64,000 nucleotides of DNA from positions 14,761,679 to 14,825,678 of the forward strand of contig OX421497.1 of assembly GCA_949126835.1 (NCBI GenBank), in the 5' to 3' direction. The notes under the pieces are model-generated. The model made no database searches. It saw only the letters and a program-made list of their open reading frames with translations, and was not told the DNA's origin. Shown in pieces: positions 32,701-43,468 of this stretch. The translations under genes were made by a program, and so were the position numbers. Each line of letters opens with the position of its first letter. Position 1 is the first letter of the stretch. The stretch comes from Anisus vortex. Lineage: Eukaryota > Mollusca > Gastropoda > Planorbidae.

Positions 32701-33064
32701 TGTGACCGTTATTTTGTAATTACTATGTATACAACTCTCAGGGAGATCACATTATATAATAATAAACAATGAACAAACTGCCGGCTTTTAGTAGAAATGA
32801 GAACTCAATATTTAATGCAATTTATGTACAAGATGAATTCAAATACTCCACAGTTTATATAGCCTAGTCTAAAACACGTCTTTCCACTACCAAATTCTTA
32901 GGTCGTCTGTCTTTATCTTCAAATGTACGCTACGTTCAATCTAACTCCCACGTCATTGTTTTTATCGTAAAACGTCACTCGTTTATTCTGTACATTAACA
33001 CCGGGTTAGAGATTATACAAATTATGTCCCACTAAAATAACTATATATATTTTAAATCATCACA
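32701..33064 (-). repeat. 5' LTR of the RT-less element
   Basis: 364 bp, appears identical to 26099-26462. As the 5' LTR of a minus-strand element it should hold the promoter; no core element was assigned. Confidence 0.93.
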
Positions 33065-33369
33065 CTGCCTGAAAAGAGATAAACGTTTCAACTGCATCGA
33101 TCTTTCGCTCTAAACATATGATAACGACAAACTGTAAAGCTTAACGTTTGGACCTTTATGACAAATGCATGTACCAAAGGGTGACGCTGTATTGTGTTTT
33201 AAAATTCTCGTAAATCATCTCTTTCATAAAAGGTGTCTAAAAGTAAGCTTTTTCTGAATTCTTACTGTATGCCTACATGTTGATCTGAGTTATTACGACC
33301 ATTGTATTGGATATTCATCAATTAGTAAAATAATATCCTCTTTAGGATAGGCCTACTAAAAAAAAAAAG

Positions 33370-33636
33370 TACCCGTCGGACCGAATTTGATCCATGTGTC
33401 CGATGAAGCAGCGTTCATCAGTTTCTGTGGCCTCGGCATACTAGGTGATTGTGTGGACAGCACTATGCACAGCCGCCTTTACTTTTCCCCAACTATTGTC
33501 AGGTAATCATCAGAGCTGGATAGACTCAGGGACACCCTCCAGACCCGAGAAAAATATCCTAGCCTGCACCAGGATTCGAACCCGGGACCTTCGGCTCTCC
33601 AGTCGAACGCGCTGCCGCTCGGCTACCGTGCCCCCA
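33370..33636 (-). mobile_element. tRNA-derived SINE
   Basis: The minus strand starts GGGGGCACGGTAGCCGAGCG (A box) and contains GGTCCCGGGTTCGAATCC (B box) about 45 nt later, a tRNA-like head. A ~190-bp body follows and ends in a T run (plus-strand poly-A at 33359-33369). The head looks like a class with a long variable arm (Ser/Leu-like). It is not a functional tRNA because the 3' arm does not close the acceptor stem. The plus-strand 64-codon frame is a shadow. Confidence 0.65.
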
Positions 33637-34060
33637 TAGGCCTACTGCTAAGCCTAATTTTTTAAAGCTTTAAGCCTGGTTTAATGTTGACTATAGTGTA
33701 AATTTTTTAAAAATAAATATTATAATCTCGGTAGGCGACTATATACGATATAGCTAACATAGAACAGCTATTCAGTACTGATCATTATAGGTAATATAGG
33801 CGAGTCATCAGTCCAGGTTAGCTTGCTTATAGCTGTCATACCTGCTACAGACATGACTAACGTAACATAATTATCATGAAATGTTTAAAAACTGACGTTT
33901 ATTGCAAATATTGCAATACCTTTAATAGTTATTAGTTTTACAAATATGAAATTATTAAATTATTTATAGCGCCGCGCGTTTATAGTTAAATTATCTTGCT
34001 ATTTAATATGCTGCCAATGAATAAAAAGAAAGTTAGTTTTTTAAACCAGCTGCTGCAAAA
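33637..34060. other. AT-rich filler between SINE and resumed repeat copy B
   Basis: No gene or named repeat recognised. Confidence 0.4.
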
Positions 34061-35719
34061 CGGCTAGAAAAAAAAAGCAAAAACCAAACAGCTTAATCTA
34101 ATTTCAAACCCTAAAAAAACAACATGTAGGCTAGCGTTGTCAGTTTTAAAACAAACAGAAATATATCTCATTTATGTCATTATGTTATGTATTTAAAAGA
34201 CTTAAAATGAAAAGTTTAAATTTAAAATATCGTGAATTACGTTACAATTGTTAGTTCATCTTTACCGCTTCCCTTACTTTAACAGCTGTCAAACTTTCTA
34301 GTGACCCCTCTTATAAAATTATGTCAATTTTTTCAACTCCCTCCCTCACCCAATTCAAGCTAACAAGCGGCCGGCTAGTGTGTTTGATATTGAATAGAAA
34401 ATAAAAAGGTCTACGAATAAATGTGATACATTTTTACTAGTTTACCAGATTTCAAATTGACTTAACATAGTCTAATATTTCTTACTTGGGCACATATATA
34501 AATCATAAGTATAGTTTGTAAATCACTTGTAAAAATATATCTTTTTCAAAAAAGTATTTATTTATTATTTTCAATGTACTATTCCAAAGGATGTTTGACT
34601 AAAAAAAAAGTTAAAATATTTAGTTTGTTGTAAACCTTATCCAATATCCTACATAATTGTTATTATTTAAAATAAACTATCTCGGCAAAATAAAATATCA
34701 ATTACAACAATGGAATAATACAAATTTTAAAAAATTGTTTAAATTGTGAGCATTACACCAGTAAAATACTAAATAATTAAAGGTGAAATTATGTTATTCA
34801 TTGAAAAGACTGCAAATAAAATGATTAAAATACGTTGGATTAATTGTTTGATTTTCCCACCCCTTAATAAAACTAAAAGTATATTACACGTCTGACTATT
34901 ATATAAGGAAAATACGAATGAATGGAATACATCTTTTCTAGTTTGCCAGATTTCAAATTGACAATGTTAACATATTCTAATATATCTTACTTGGGTAGGC
35001 CTATATAAGCAAATCATAAATATATTTAATAAAACATTCGTAAACATATGTCTTGTATAAAAAAAAGTAGTTCCTATTATTATTTTCGACGTGTTTTTTT
35101 TTCCAAAATAATGTTTAATAAACAAAATTTACAAATAGGCATATAGTTTGGAGAAATCTCATCTAATTCTGTTATCATTTAAACGGCAAACTATTATCTC
35201 ACTAGTAATTAATACGTAAATATTTTTTTTGTTATTATTTTTAATTTAATCTAAAATATATTGAGGACGTTTTAATCTAAATAAGCCTCAAGGGCCGCAT
35301 ACTATTATTTGTCAGCCCGCGAGTCAACCACTGGCTGTAGTTTGCACACCCTGCATTACATAAATTATTACACTTGGTCTTGTTTTAAATTATATCTATC
35401 ATCGGTGCGCAAAACAGCCAGCATAAACAAGAAATTAAACTTCTTGTTAATGTTGAACGGGTATTTCCGCAACGTCATAATTGCGACGCAACAAAACACC
35501 GCTCTTGAATGCCGCGCTACATGTGGATCGTGCAATGGCATGTTTTCACGGCCAAAATCAATTATCTACGATAAATCTTTTGTGTATTTTTGTCTAACGA
35601 TCATTTCCGATTTTTATTTATGTGGCCGAAAAGGTGTAGATTTTTTTTTAGGTGAAACAAGTAGTGCATTAAAACATGAAGATAATCGTTAGAGCGCTTC
35701 TGAAGAAAATTTCCAGACA

Positions 35720-35815
35720 TATATATATATATATACATACAATTTTAACTCGTATAATAGTATAGGATACATACAATTTTAACTCGTATTATAGTATAGG
35801 ATATAGCTTTGTTGA
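35720..35815. repeat. TA run with duplicated CTCGTATTATAGTATAGGAT motif
   Basis: Two adjacent ACATACAATTTTAACTCGTA / ATAGTATAGGATA units. The same phrase, in either orientation, borders other copies of the hairpin-ended family (45065-45100, 51358-51390, 53640-53670, 55788-55820), so it may be part of the element terminus. Confidence 0.6.
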
Positions 35816-35901
35816 TAAAATAAGTTAGTCAAGAGTTGCGTCCTTGGTTATTAAAAAAAAAACAACATGCGTGGATTCATAAAAACAATATTTCTTTTGC
35901 A

Positions 35902-36111
35902 TCAAGCAATTAGTTTGGGATTATAAATAGGTGATTCTTCGAATCTGACATTCATAATCCATCGTTTTCTTTCGGCGACATCTTTTGGAAATGAAATATA
36001 ATTTAATCTCTTATAACTTTTCGCACAACCAGTAACGTAACACACAGACGTGTTTCGAATGAAATGATTGAATGAGACCGGAAATGTTTTTCTTGTCGAC
36101 CTTTTATGCAT
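35902..36111 (-). pseudogene. THAP-type zinc-finger fragment
   Basis: 69-codon frame with CYVTGCAKSYKRLNYISFPK and then AERKRWIMNVR. This matches the first half of a THAP domain: the paired cysteines (C-x3-C here), the FPKD motif and the invariant Trp. The frame stops after NPKLIA, where a normal THAP domain continues to its C-x2-H pair, so the domain is incomplete or continues in another exon. THAP domains bind DNA and occur both in host regulators and in P-element-like transposases. Confidence 0.55.
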
Positions 36112-36700
36112 GCATAATTGTTAATGAAAATAAGTTGTAATCGAAAAATAAGGAAAAATAATGGAAGTGGCAAAAACGAAACGTAACATTTCCGGGCTCG
36201 CTCATTTTTGTTTGGTTTCGGACTTTTACTATCGACAGTCCGGACTGAAAAATAATAATAATAAAAAAAAATTGCCGAACTCGGAATGTTAAGGGCAATG
36301 TCGGAATGACGGGATGAAACATCCGTTTAATTCCGAGAAAATCGGAAGGGTTGGCAGGTCTGCATTAAGGATATCTCGGTAAAAATGAGATCAAAATATC
36401 ATTAATTTTAGCAGATGTTAGAAGACAGTGATTGGTCAGCAGGATTGACAGTCCGGTGAACCAACCACAGTACCAGCCGGTCGCACACCATATTTGCCAA
36501 ATACTGACCCCTACTTCATCGAAAAATCACTGCGATTCCTATTTCGTATTAATATAATAATATGTAGGCATACTGTTGAGGGATATCAGATATTTAGCAG
36601 CATTTGCGTTTACATCACATTTCATTCAAAAACTAATCGATTCAAATAGCTGAGGTATTCAAATTATATCCGGTACGTTTTTACCGTCCACTACCCTTCA
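36112..36700. other. Right part of the composite
   Basis: AT-rich with no supported gene. A tRNA-like phrase on the minus strand (GCGACCGGCTGGT, 36475-36487) resembles one near 63465. Confidence 0.35.
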
Positions 36701-36782
36701 CCACCCCCCATTCGCCCCCGGGAATGTCAGCGCCCCCCTAAAGCTTCACACCGCCCCCCGGAGGGCAATATGAGAACCTATG

Positions 36783-37995
36783 GACTATACAGAAGAAATA
36801 AGCTCCAGTTCAAAATATACAACTGAACACTGCAAGCGATAAAACAAGAATCGACTAAAACTAAAGGTGGACTCCGCTAGGTAAGAAAATTATCAAACTC
36901 TGATTGGTTCCCTCAGAGGGATCGATAGCCAGAATACAAGCATTTTTTTCGAGGTTCAGAAAGTCAATCTACAGTCTTTCAATCGAGCCAAAACATCAAC
37001 AATCACGGGATGGACGTTACAATTTCAATATAATTTATGATAATATTTGTAAGGTCATCACTCACTCCACTCCACGGACTTTAATACAGACAGTGAAGGA
37101 TCAATGTTCAATACTTTTTGAAATGTTTAGCTCAAGTTCGTAACATTACAATAAATGTACCTCTCAGAAACTTTGTAGTTTAGTTTGTATTACAATTGAT
37201 TTTGCTATTTTAACTATAAATACAATTTCATTTTATCGTATTATGTCCGTATTTTAATGAAAACAAATATATTCCTGGTACAAAAAAAAATCAGAAACCC
37301 GTTCATTTCAGTTGTAGAATTTGTACTTTAAAGTACTTAACCAACATAATAGACCTTCACTTAACTCACAATAAACCAGGATAGCATGTTTACCAAAGAA
37401 TGAATACCAGGAAGTTTAATGACTCACACCTCCCCAACCAAAAATCAGTCAAACCTACAGTGCGTTCCCAGGAGTGGTAATAACTTTTTTGTGCCATTAC
37501 AACCTGCGGAAGCAAGATGGCGCCGATAAAGCGACACTTGAAAAACTGTGCACTAATTCCATTTAACTTCCGCATCACACCCACAATAGTGGACAAAAGG
37601 CACTCAACATGCTGAATATGACAACACAAAGATATGCGCTAAACACATGACAATCATTATTGTCATTATTATTGTTTGTCACGTCTTGTGAATAACGTAA
37701 CACTTTCACAATAATATAATTTAAATTAAAAAAAAAAAATACAGTACATGACTCATACCAACAACATTCAATGTAGGACTTGCCAAAACGTCTGTATGGA
37801 AAGAGAGTTTAAAATATACATTTACCAGAAATATAAAGCTTATAATGAAAGAAGTGAAACATTTCTCATTTTTAGAAGGGCAATTTACACACCATGTTTT
37901 TGTGGTGTTGAATCACTAGACTCTATAGGACTTTTTTAAAAAGATGTCTCTAAATCTCATGAATTTACCACGTTTTAAATTGTATATTGTTCTTG
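36783..37995. other. Gene-free stretch
   Basis: Short frames at 36904-37143 and 37390-37629 show no known motif. Nothing else recognised before the second non-LTR element begins. Confidence 0.4.
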
Positions 37996-38482
37996 TGATA
38001 GTTATCGAGACTGGGCCTATCGACTCAGAGTATGGTACGATGGTCAAAGCCATACTAGGGGTTGCCAGAAAGACGATACCAAGGTCACATGAGAAGCGCA
38101 AGTTCAGACCGTTTTGGACAAAAGCATTAGGAGAGTTGGTCCGCAAAAGGAGGGCTGCTCGCAAGCTCGCGAGCAGGCGGAAGACGGCCGAGAGCCGTCG
38201 AGAGTACAACCGTTTAACGGCGGAAGTGAAAGGGGCTATCGCGGAGGCAAAGTTGTCGAAATGGACTGATACATGTGCTGGATTGGACCTTGCCGAAAGC
38301 CGGCAGGCATGGAACCTTATCAACCACCTTGAGCGAGCTGAGGTAGCTAGGAGAGCACCAGCTACGTTGGCAGGAGCAGGGGCAGGGCCCATGGTATCGG
38401 ATACCAGGCGGGCTAAGATGCTCAACCGACATTTCATGAGTGTTGGAAACAGGGTGGAAGAACGAGTGTGTCTGCTGGGCTA
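37996..38482 (+). pseudogene. Linker before RT, non-LTR copy 2
   Basis: Reads FWTKALGELVRKRRAARKLA and REYNRLTAEVKGAIAEAK, then SRQAWNLINHLERAEVARRA, to a stop at 38481. In copy 1 the frame was lost earlier, so this copy shows the expected continuation. The next piece overlaps in another frame from 38468. Confidence 0.75.
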
Positions 38483-39384
38483 GATAAAGTCCGGAAGGCA
38501 AACGAACGCCACATGACGGGAGAGGGTGAGGTTAGCACATTCACGGTGCCCTTTACTCGGCAAGAACTGGTTTATGATTTGAAACGGTGCAAAGCGAAGA
38601 AGGCCCCAGGGCTGGGTGGGATTAGCAACGAGCTGATCACTCACCTTGGGGCTGTTTGCAAGGGCAAACTCTTGGAGCTCGTAAACCGATCATGGTCTGA
38701 AAGTGTCCTACCGAAACAGTGGAGAGAGGCGTTGGTGGTACCCATCTTGAAGAGGAGTAAAGACCCGGGTCAGGCCGAAAGCTACCGACCGATTTCCCTA
38801 ACATCGTGTGTAGGGAAGGTAGCTGAGAGATTAATCAATAGGAGGCTTGTGAGGTTCCTAGAGGATAATGGACTGGTTGCCCCCACTCAAGCAGGCTTCC
38901 GTAGTGGAAGAAGCTCGATGGATCAGGTGACGCTCTTGGTCCAGAAAATGGCTGACGGGTTTCAGCGGAAAGAGTCTACACTAGCAGTATTCCTGGATTT
39001 TAAACAGGCCTATGGCAAGTCTGGTGGCCGGGGTTGTTGTTGAAGCTACAGAGGCTAGGAATTGCCTCTAACATGTACACTTGGATAAAGGGGTTCCTAG
39101 CCCGAAGAACAGTTGCAACTCGTTACGGGAAAGCGGTTTCACGGAAGCGCGTCCTGGAGCAGGGATTGCCCCAGGGCTCAGCACTGTCCTGTACACTGTT
39201 TCTAGCTTTCATCAACGACCTGCCGAACTATCTGGGAAGCTCGTCGCTGCTTTTCGCAGACGATCTTGTGGTCTGGTCGACCGGGAGGGAAGCACATGCT
39301 CTACAGCGGGCCCTCCAGCAGGATTTGAACTCAGTAGCCTGTTACGCCAAGCTTTGGGGTGTGGAGGTAAACTGCCTAAAATAG
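38468..39384 (+). pseudogene. Reverse transcriptase domain, non-LTR copy 2
   Basis: KKAPGLGGISNELI, ALVVPILKRSKDPGQAESYR, ISLTSCVGKVAER and AVFLDFKQAYGKSG, where the motif shifts frame near 39015 and the Asp context is damaged. The next frame has LPQGSALSC, FADDLVVW and the stretch to EVNCLK, then a second shift near 39380. The catalytic FADD box is intact. Confidence 0.83.
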
Positions 39385-39956
39385 TTTATTCGCTCTTTAC
39401 CCTAGGAATCGATATCCTCAAAGAGCCGATCGAGCTGAACATTGATGGCCGCGCTCTGGCATGCGACCAGAAGCCGGTCTTTCTCGGAGTGACACTGGAC
39501 CGAAAGCTAACGATGTATGACCATGTGAGGTTAGTCCACGAGAAAGCCTCTTCTAAGCTGAACATTGTCAAGAGACTGGCCAGTACTGGCTGGGGTGCGA
39601 AGGCGAGTGTGTTGAGAAATCTTTACCTAGGAGCGGTAAGATCTCAGATCGATTGCAGCCTCCCGGTGCAAGTCTATGCGTCCGATACTGCTTTGAAGAC
39701 GTTGGACTCTGTACAAAATCAAGCCCTCAGACTAATATGTGGAACGTTCCGAACCGCCCCAACATCGGCTGTTGAAATCATGGCAAACGTGCCGCCTCTG
39801 AATGGGAGAAGGAAAAGGGCCGTTATTACTGCATACGAGCGGTACAAACGGTTGGAGGAAAGTTCACCCCTCAGGAAGCTCGTAGATTCCTTGGTGGGGA
39901 GAGCACGGATCTCAATGAAGTCCTTCATGCACCACGCACTGAAGCTCAGCGCATAG
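39380..39956 (+). pseudogene. RT thumb/connection region, non-LTR copy 2
   Basis: After the frameshift: VYSLFTLGIDILKEPIEL, FLGVTLDRKLTMYDH, LRLICGTFRTAPTSAVEIM and AVITAYERYKRLEESSP, closely parallel to copy 1. The longer open frame that starts at 39081 is out of frame before about 39380 and should not be read as one protein. Confidence 0.78.
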
Positions 39957-40089
39957 ATCGGACTCCCGGTCGATCGCATGCCCCAGCCGACGGGAGTGGA
40001 ACCTCCTCCTCACCTATCTTTTAACCTGCCAAAGATACAGACGAACCTGATGGAAGCAGTCGGACCCAGCGCTTGCCTGACTGAGAGGC

Positions 40090-40651
40090 GCGCAGCTGCT
40101 CTAAGGACGGTACGTGCATATCGGGATTCGTTGAGGCATACACTGATGGGAGCGCGATCAGTGGGACCGAAGCGCGTTCTGGGTATGGTGCTCTTGTGTA
40201 GTACCCGAAGGCAGAAGAAAAACGGGTTTAGCTAAGTGGGCCATGTGGAGCAATCTGCGGCTTTGATGCGGAGATGGAAGCCATCAGAATTGCTGCTGTG
40301 GCCATTGGGAAAACGTTCGAAGAAACACCAGCTGCACGTGCTGATGTGGTTATCTTCACTGATGCGCTTTCAGTACTCCAAGCCATCGACGGCTTGGGAA
40401 CATGGCCCGATCTGCTTGTCCGACTATTGGCTGCTATTTCCGATCTGATCCTCAGGTACGAGGTGAAGGTAATTTTGCAGTGGATTCCAGGTCACGCAGG
40501 AGTCGCTGGCAATGAGATAGTGGATGCCTTGGCCAAGAAGGGATCCCTGACACCCACTCCGGAGGGTCCGTCCACCTTTGCGAGTGCCCGCAGATCAATA
40601 CGTGAGTGGGAGACAAGACATTTGGGCAAGAGTTGGGTCGAGTCTGACAAG
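40090..40651 (+). pseudogene. RNase H domain, non-LTR copy 2
   Basis: The first strand (YTDGSAISG-like near 40138-40165) is in a shifted frame. Then IFTDALSVLQAIDGL and VILQWIPGHAGVAGNEIVDA follow, with the WxPGHxG..N signature. The frame is cut at 40651 by the solo LTR in the codons for ..SDK. Confidence 0.77.
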
Positions 40652-41276
40652 TGTTACGAATATCGGTCATAAATGAATGACGTAGTAAGGCATTGACCTC
40701 TTAACAAGTGCGTATCAGAGTCCAAAGCGACCAAGGTTTGACCTTTATGCCCTGAGGGCAGTTTAAATAAAATAATTCGTTCAAATCCCGTGGAAATTGG
40801 GGGATAATTCTGGATCGTAGTAATTATAGAGAAAGAGGTTAAAATGCGTATTAAGACCCTGTAGAATCTTCGATGATCGTTTTCTTTGTAAAGTCCCGAC
40901 CTCCTTAAAGTTAGTTCAGTTTAAACGTTTGTAGAGTGAAGTCGCTATATTCATACATGTACATATAATGCCATTTTATTGATACTTATGTTGCCACCAG
41001 TTGATGAAGTTTATTGATCGTTTATATTGAGTCTACAATTTAAATAAAATTGTTTATTCAACAACTGGAGTTGTTTGATCTATCGTTGTTGAGAAAGGTG
41101 TTGAAGATAATTATCACGAATATAACTACATTACTGCATAGACCTGTCAGTCAAGGAACCCCTAGCTTGGGCTACAGATTAGCAGAATCTAGAGACTTCT
41201 AATAAAGATACAACTATATTCATTGAATCCGATTTAACGAGTCGTAATACTAATCAAACTAAAGAGGTCCATAACA
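40652..41276. mobile_element. 625-bp solo LTR
   Basis: Starts TGTTACGAATATCGG and ends GGTCCATAACA (TG...CA, with inverted TGTTA-G). It is flanked by CAAG on both sides (40648-40651, 41277-41280; ACAAG if the last A is shared). It has no ORF and contains AATAAA-like signals. Removing it and one CAAG restores the frame of the surrounding element (SDK|GRGVWQQL, as SDKGREVW in copy 1). Its orientation and family are undetermined. Confidence 0.82.
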
Positions 41277-41280
41277 CAAG

Positions 41281-41598
41281 GGTCGAGGTGTGTGGCAGCA
41301 ACTAAAACGGCCAAATCGAGTTGATCCGTGGTGGAAGCTCCGCAGGAGAGAACAGGCTACGATAGCCCAGTTCCGTACAGGGCACTGCCCTAATGGTGCC
41401 TTTTTCGGACGATTTAGGCCCAATTTCGATTCGCGGTGCCGACACTGCTTTGAAGCAGTAGAGACGGTCGAGCATTTGCTTTTAGACTGCCCTGCCTTGC
41501 AGGAGGAAAGAGTAGATGGGAATGGTCAACAGTTTTATGGGAACCTGGCTGTGCTACGTAGTACAAGTGTGTTTGTCCTCCGAATCCTAAGAGATTAG
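41281..41598 (+). pseudogene. C-terminal Cys/His region, non-LTR copy 2
   Basis: FRTGHCPNGAFFGRFRPNF then DSRCRHCFEAVETVEHLLLD and CP, a complete C-x2-C...H-x4-C knuckle in one frame, better preserved than in copy 1. Terminates at 41596. Confidence 0.8.
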
Positions 41599-41700
41599 TC
41601 TCGATTCGATCACTCCGGTGAGTGAGTTTTAAAGTCTGTTGATAGTTATAAGTCCAGTCTATTATCAAAGTTTTAAACTCAATAATATAAAACACACGAT

Positions 41701-42793
41701 CTACCTTGTTCTTTGTGCCGATTAGATATGTGTACTAACATATGTTTAATGACTTCACAAAGTAATTTTAAAATTGTGAAATAAAAATACTGCTAGCTAT
41801 TTTTGTTCAATCTTATCTATTTATTTCATTGACAGCCTGGGTAGATCAAATTAAAGTATTATCTTCCATTTACAATAAGTAAGTTTTAGAAATGTTTTAC
41901 CATGGATGTCTAGTATAGCTTAGTACGATATGTATTTGATTTTATAAATAGCTTTTCTTTATAAACACAGTAGACATACACACAAAAATGTAGGAAACTA
42001 TCTATTTCAGGTATATGATCATGTTTTTTTGGCCGATGATTCAGTATAAGGATTAGCTGCCGTAATACAAATGTCTTTTTAGCGTCTATAACTATAAAGT
42101 AAGATTAATTAATTACTTACTAATTATAGCGCATCACTCCATTATCTTACTCCAGACTTCCTCACATATGTTGTAATCAATCATTTTAGAAATATAATGA
42201 TTAAATGTCATCGTGTGAATAAAGAAATATTCATAAAACACAAAATACATGAAGAATGGAACATAAACGCAGATTTTTTAATGTGCATTAAAGTAGTAAA
42301 GATGTTTTCATTATATTGTTACGCAATTCAAGCTGTTATTTCAACAGTTAAACAGTTAAAAAAGAAATTGTGGTAGTCATATTCTTGATATTGTCAAGCC
42401 TTTTGAAGTTGTAATTTATTTTTGAACATACCCCAGAGTTAGAAAGCAAAACTTTAAACCGTTAATACTTGTTGAAACCAACACAAAAATTTAAATCATT
42501 AAAGCATTTAAATTTTGACATGGTCAGCATATAATCTGTCCATCAAGGTATCATATTTACAAATGAAGAATATTAGGCTTAACTACCAAGATGATATTTC
42601 ATTAAAAATATTACAGAGGGGATGGGCTAAAAAAGCAAACCATTTCAAATAAAACAAGAAAATGCAATAATTGTTAAAAAATGTGTTTGAGAAAAAGCAA
42701 ATCAAATTATTTTGTGAATTTAAGACTGTAGATTCATTATTAAAAAGATAAAAATTTAAAGCAAAATTACTGTCTTTATATATATAAATGAAA
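41701..42793. other. Gene-free AT-rich stretch
   Basis: No supported gene, repeat or RNA recognised; the 95-codon minus frame at 42583-42870 runs into the repeat terminus and is not credible. Confidence 0.45.
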
Positions 42794-43254
42794 AGTACCA
42801 GGTGACCGATCATTCGATCGGTAATATAGAGCAGGCGCTTGTACCTTAACATAATGTGTATGTAAAACAACCGTGCATAAATTTGAAAAATACGTCTTTA
42901 CCGGACCAATAAATTGTATTTGTCTTTTTCTTTTTTCTACTATGAATAACAGGCTTTAAATTCTAACAATCGAAGCTGATTTTTATTTGTGCAGTCTAAT
43001 ATCTAGATGTTGTCCGATACCCCCCATCCCCCCAAAAAAAATAAAAATAAAAATAAAAAATAAAACAGCTTAATCTCATTTCAAACCCTAAAAAAACGTG
43101 TAGGCTAGAGTTGTCAGTTTTAAATCCAACAGAAATATATGCCATTATGTCATAATGTTATGTATTTAAAAGAATGCAAATGAAAAGTTTAAATTTAAAA
43201 TATCGCGAATTACGTTACAATTTTTAGTTCTTCTACCTCTTCCCCTACTTATAG

Positions 43255-43468
43255 TAAAAATTAAAGTGCTAACCATTTCACGTGCATTAGACATAAAACA
43301 TTTTTTTACCACCAGAGTAAAGCAAACCCTTTATATATAACATATCTGAAAGCTTCAAGTATTCGAATGATTGGTTTTAGAGTAATTATCAAAAATATAC
43401 CATGGACGGGTCATATTGACCTACCTAGTAATGGACGGGTCAAATTGACCCACCTAGTAGAGATAGGG
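43255..43468. mobile_element. Small insertion with palindromic GGGTCAAATTGACCC
   Basis: The flanking family sequence is interrupted at CCCCTACTT and resumes at GTGACCCCTCTTAT. The insert ends in two 29-bp direct repeats, each with ATGGACGGGTCA(A/T)ATTGACC. The second contains the palindrome GGGTCAAATTGACCC. This resembles DNA-transposon ends, but neither TIR pairing nor a target duplication could be confirmed. Confidence 0.45.

Larger units (their letters stand above)
26099..33064 (-). mobile_element. LTR retrotransposon lacking reverse transcriptase
   Basis: 6966 bp flanked by the 5-bp duplication CTGCC (26094-26098 and 33065-33069). Two 364-bp LTRs (TGTGACC...TCACA) appear identical on reading, which implies a recent insertion. 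Read on the minus strand: 5' LTR, primer-binding-like site, gag start, frameshift, then a 1137-codon gag-protease-integrase ORF, a 1.3-kb AT-rich tail, a purine tract and the 3' LTR. Integrase and protease features place it with Ty3/gypsy. No RT or RNase H domain was found, so it should depend on enzymes from another element. Confidence 0.92.
25797..35714 (+). repeat. Hairpin-ended repeat family, copy B (interrupted)
   Basis: Begins with the same AGTACCAGGTGACCGATC hairpin only about 15 bp of TA-rich DNA after copy A, so A and B are head-to-tail. From about 25940 the sequence departs from the family. The LTR element sits at 26099-33064, a SINE at 33370-33636, and family sequence resumes near 34060. 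It runs to GAGCGCTTCTGAAGAAAATT at 35690-35714. The resumed part aligns with copy A from about 23290 to the end. The minisatellite seen in other copies is missing here. Confidence 0.6.
20703..36782. mobile_element. Possible 16-kb composite bounded by hAT-like ends
   Basis: The left end reads CATTGGTTCTCAAGC, and the right end on the minus strand reads CATAGGTTCTCATATTG, matching the CAGTGGTTCTCAAAC-type termini of many hAT transposons. Both have adjacent cytosine-rich CGCCCCC blocks. Flanks share GACTAT (20696-20701 and 36783-36788), a possible worn 8-bp target duplication. The interior has two hairpin-ended repeats, an LTR element, a SINE and a THAP fragment but no recognisable hAT transposase. 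It may instead be two unrelated hAT ends. Confidence 0.4.
37996..41700 (+). mobile_element. 5'-truncated non-LTR retrotransposon (copy 2)
   Basis: Homologous to copy 1 from the basic linker just after the endonuclease (VKAILGVARKTIPRS) through RT, RNase H and the C-terminal knuckle, then a short 3'UTR. Visibly divergent from copy 1, so it belongs to a related but distinct family. 5' truncation is typical of incomplete target-primed reverse transcription. It is interrupted by a 625-bp solo LTR and by at least three frameshifts. Confidence 0.82.

Noticed and set aside
35309..35692. 127-codon plus frame in repeat copy B with a CRATCGSC stretch
   Set aside because: Not maintained in copies A, C, D, E or F, where the same DNA is broken by stops; non-coding repeat end.
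39081..39956. 291-codon frame as one protein
   Set aside because: The first ~100 codons are out of frame with the RT; only the part after about 39380 matches the LINE.
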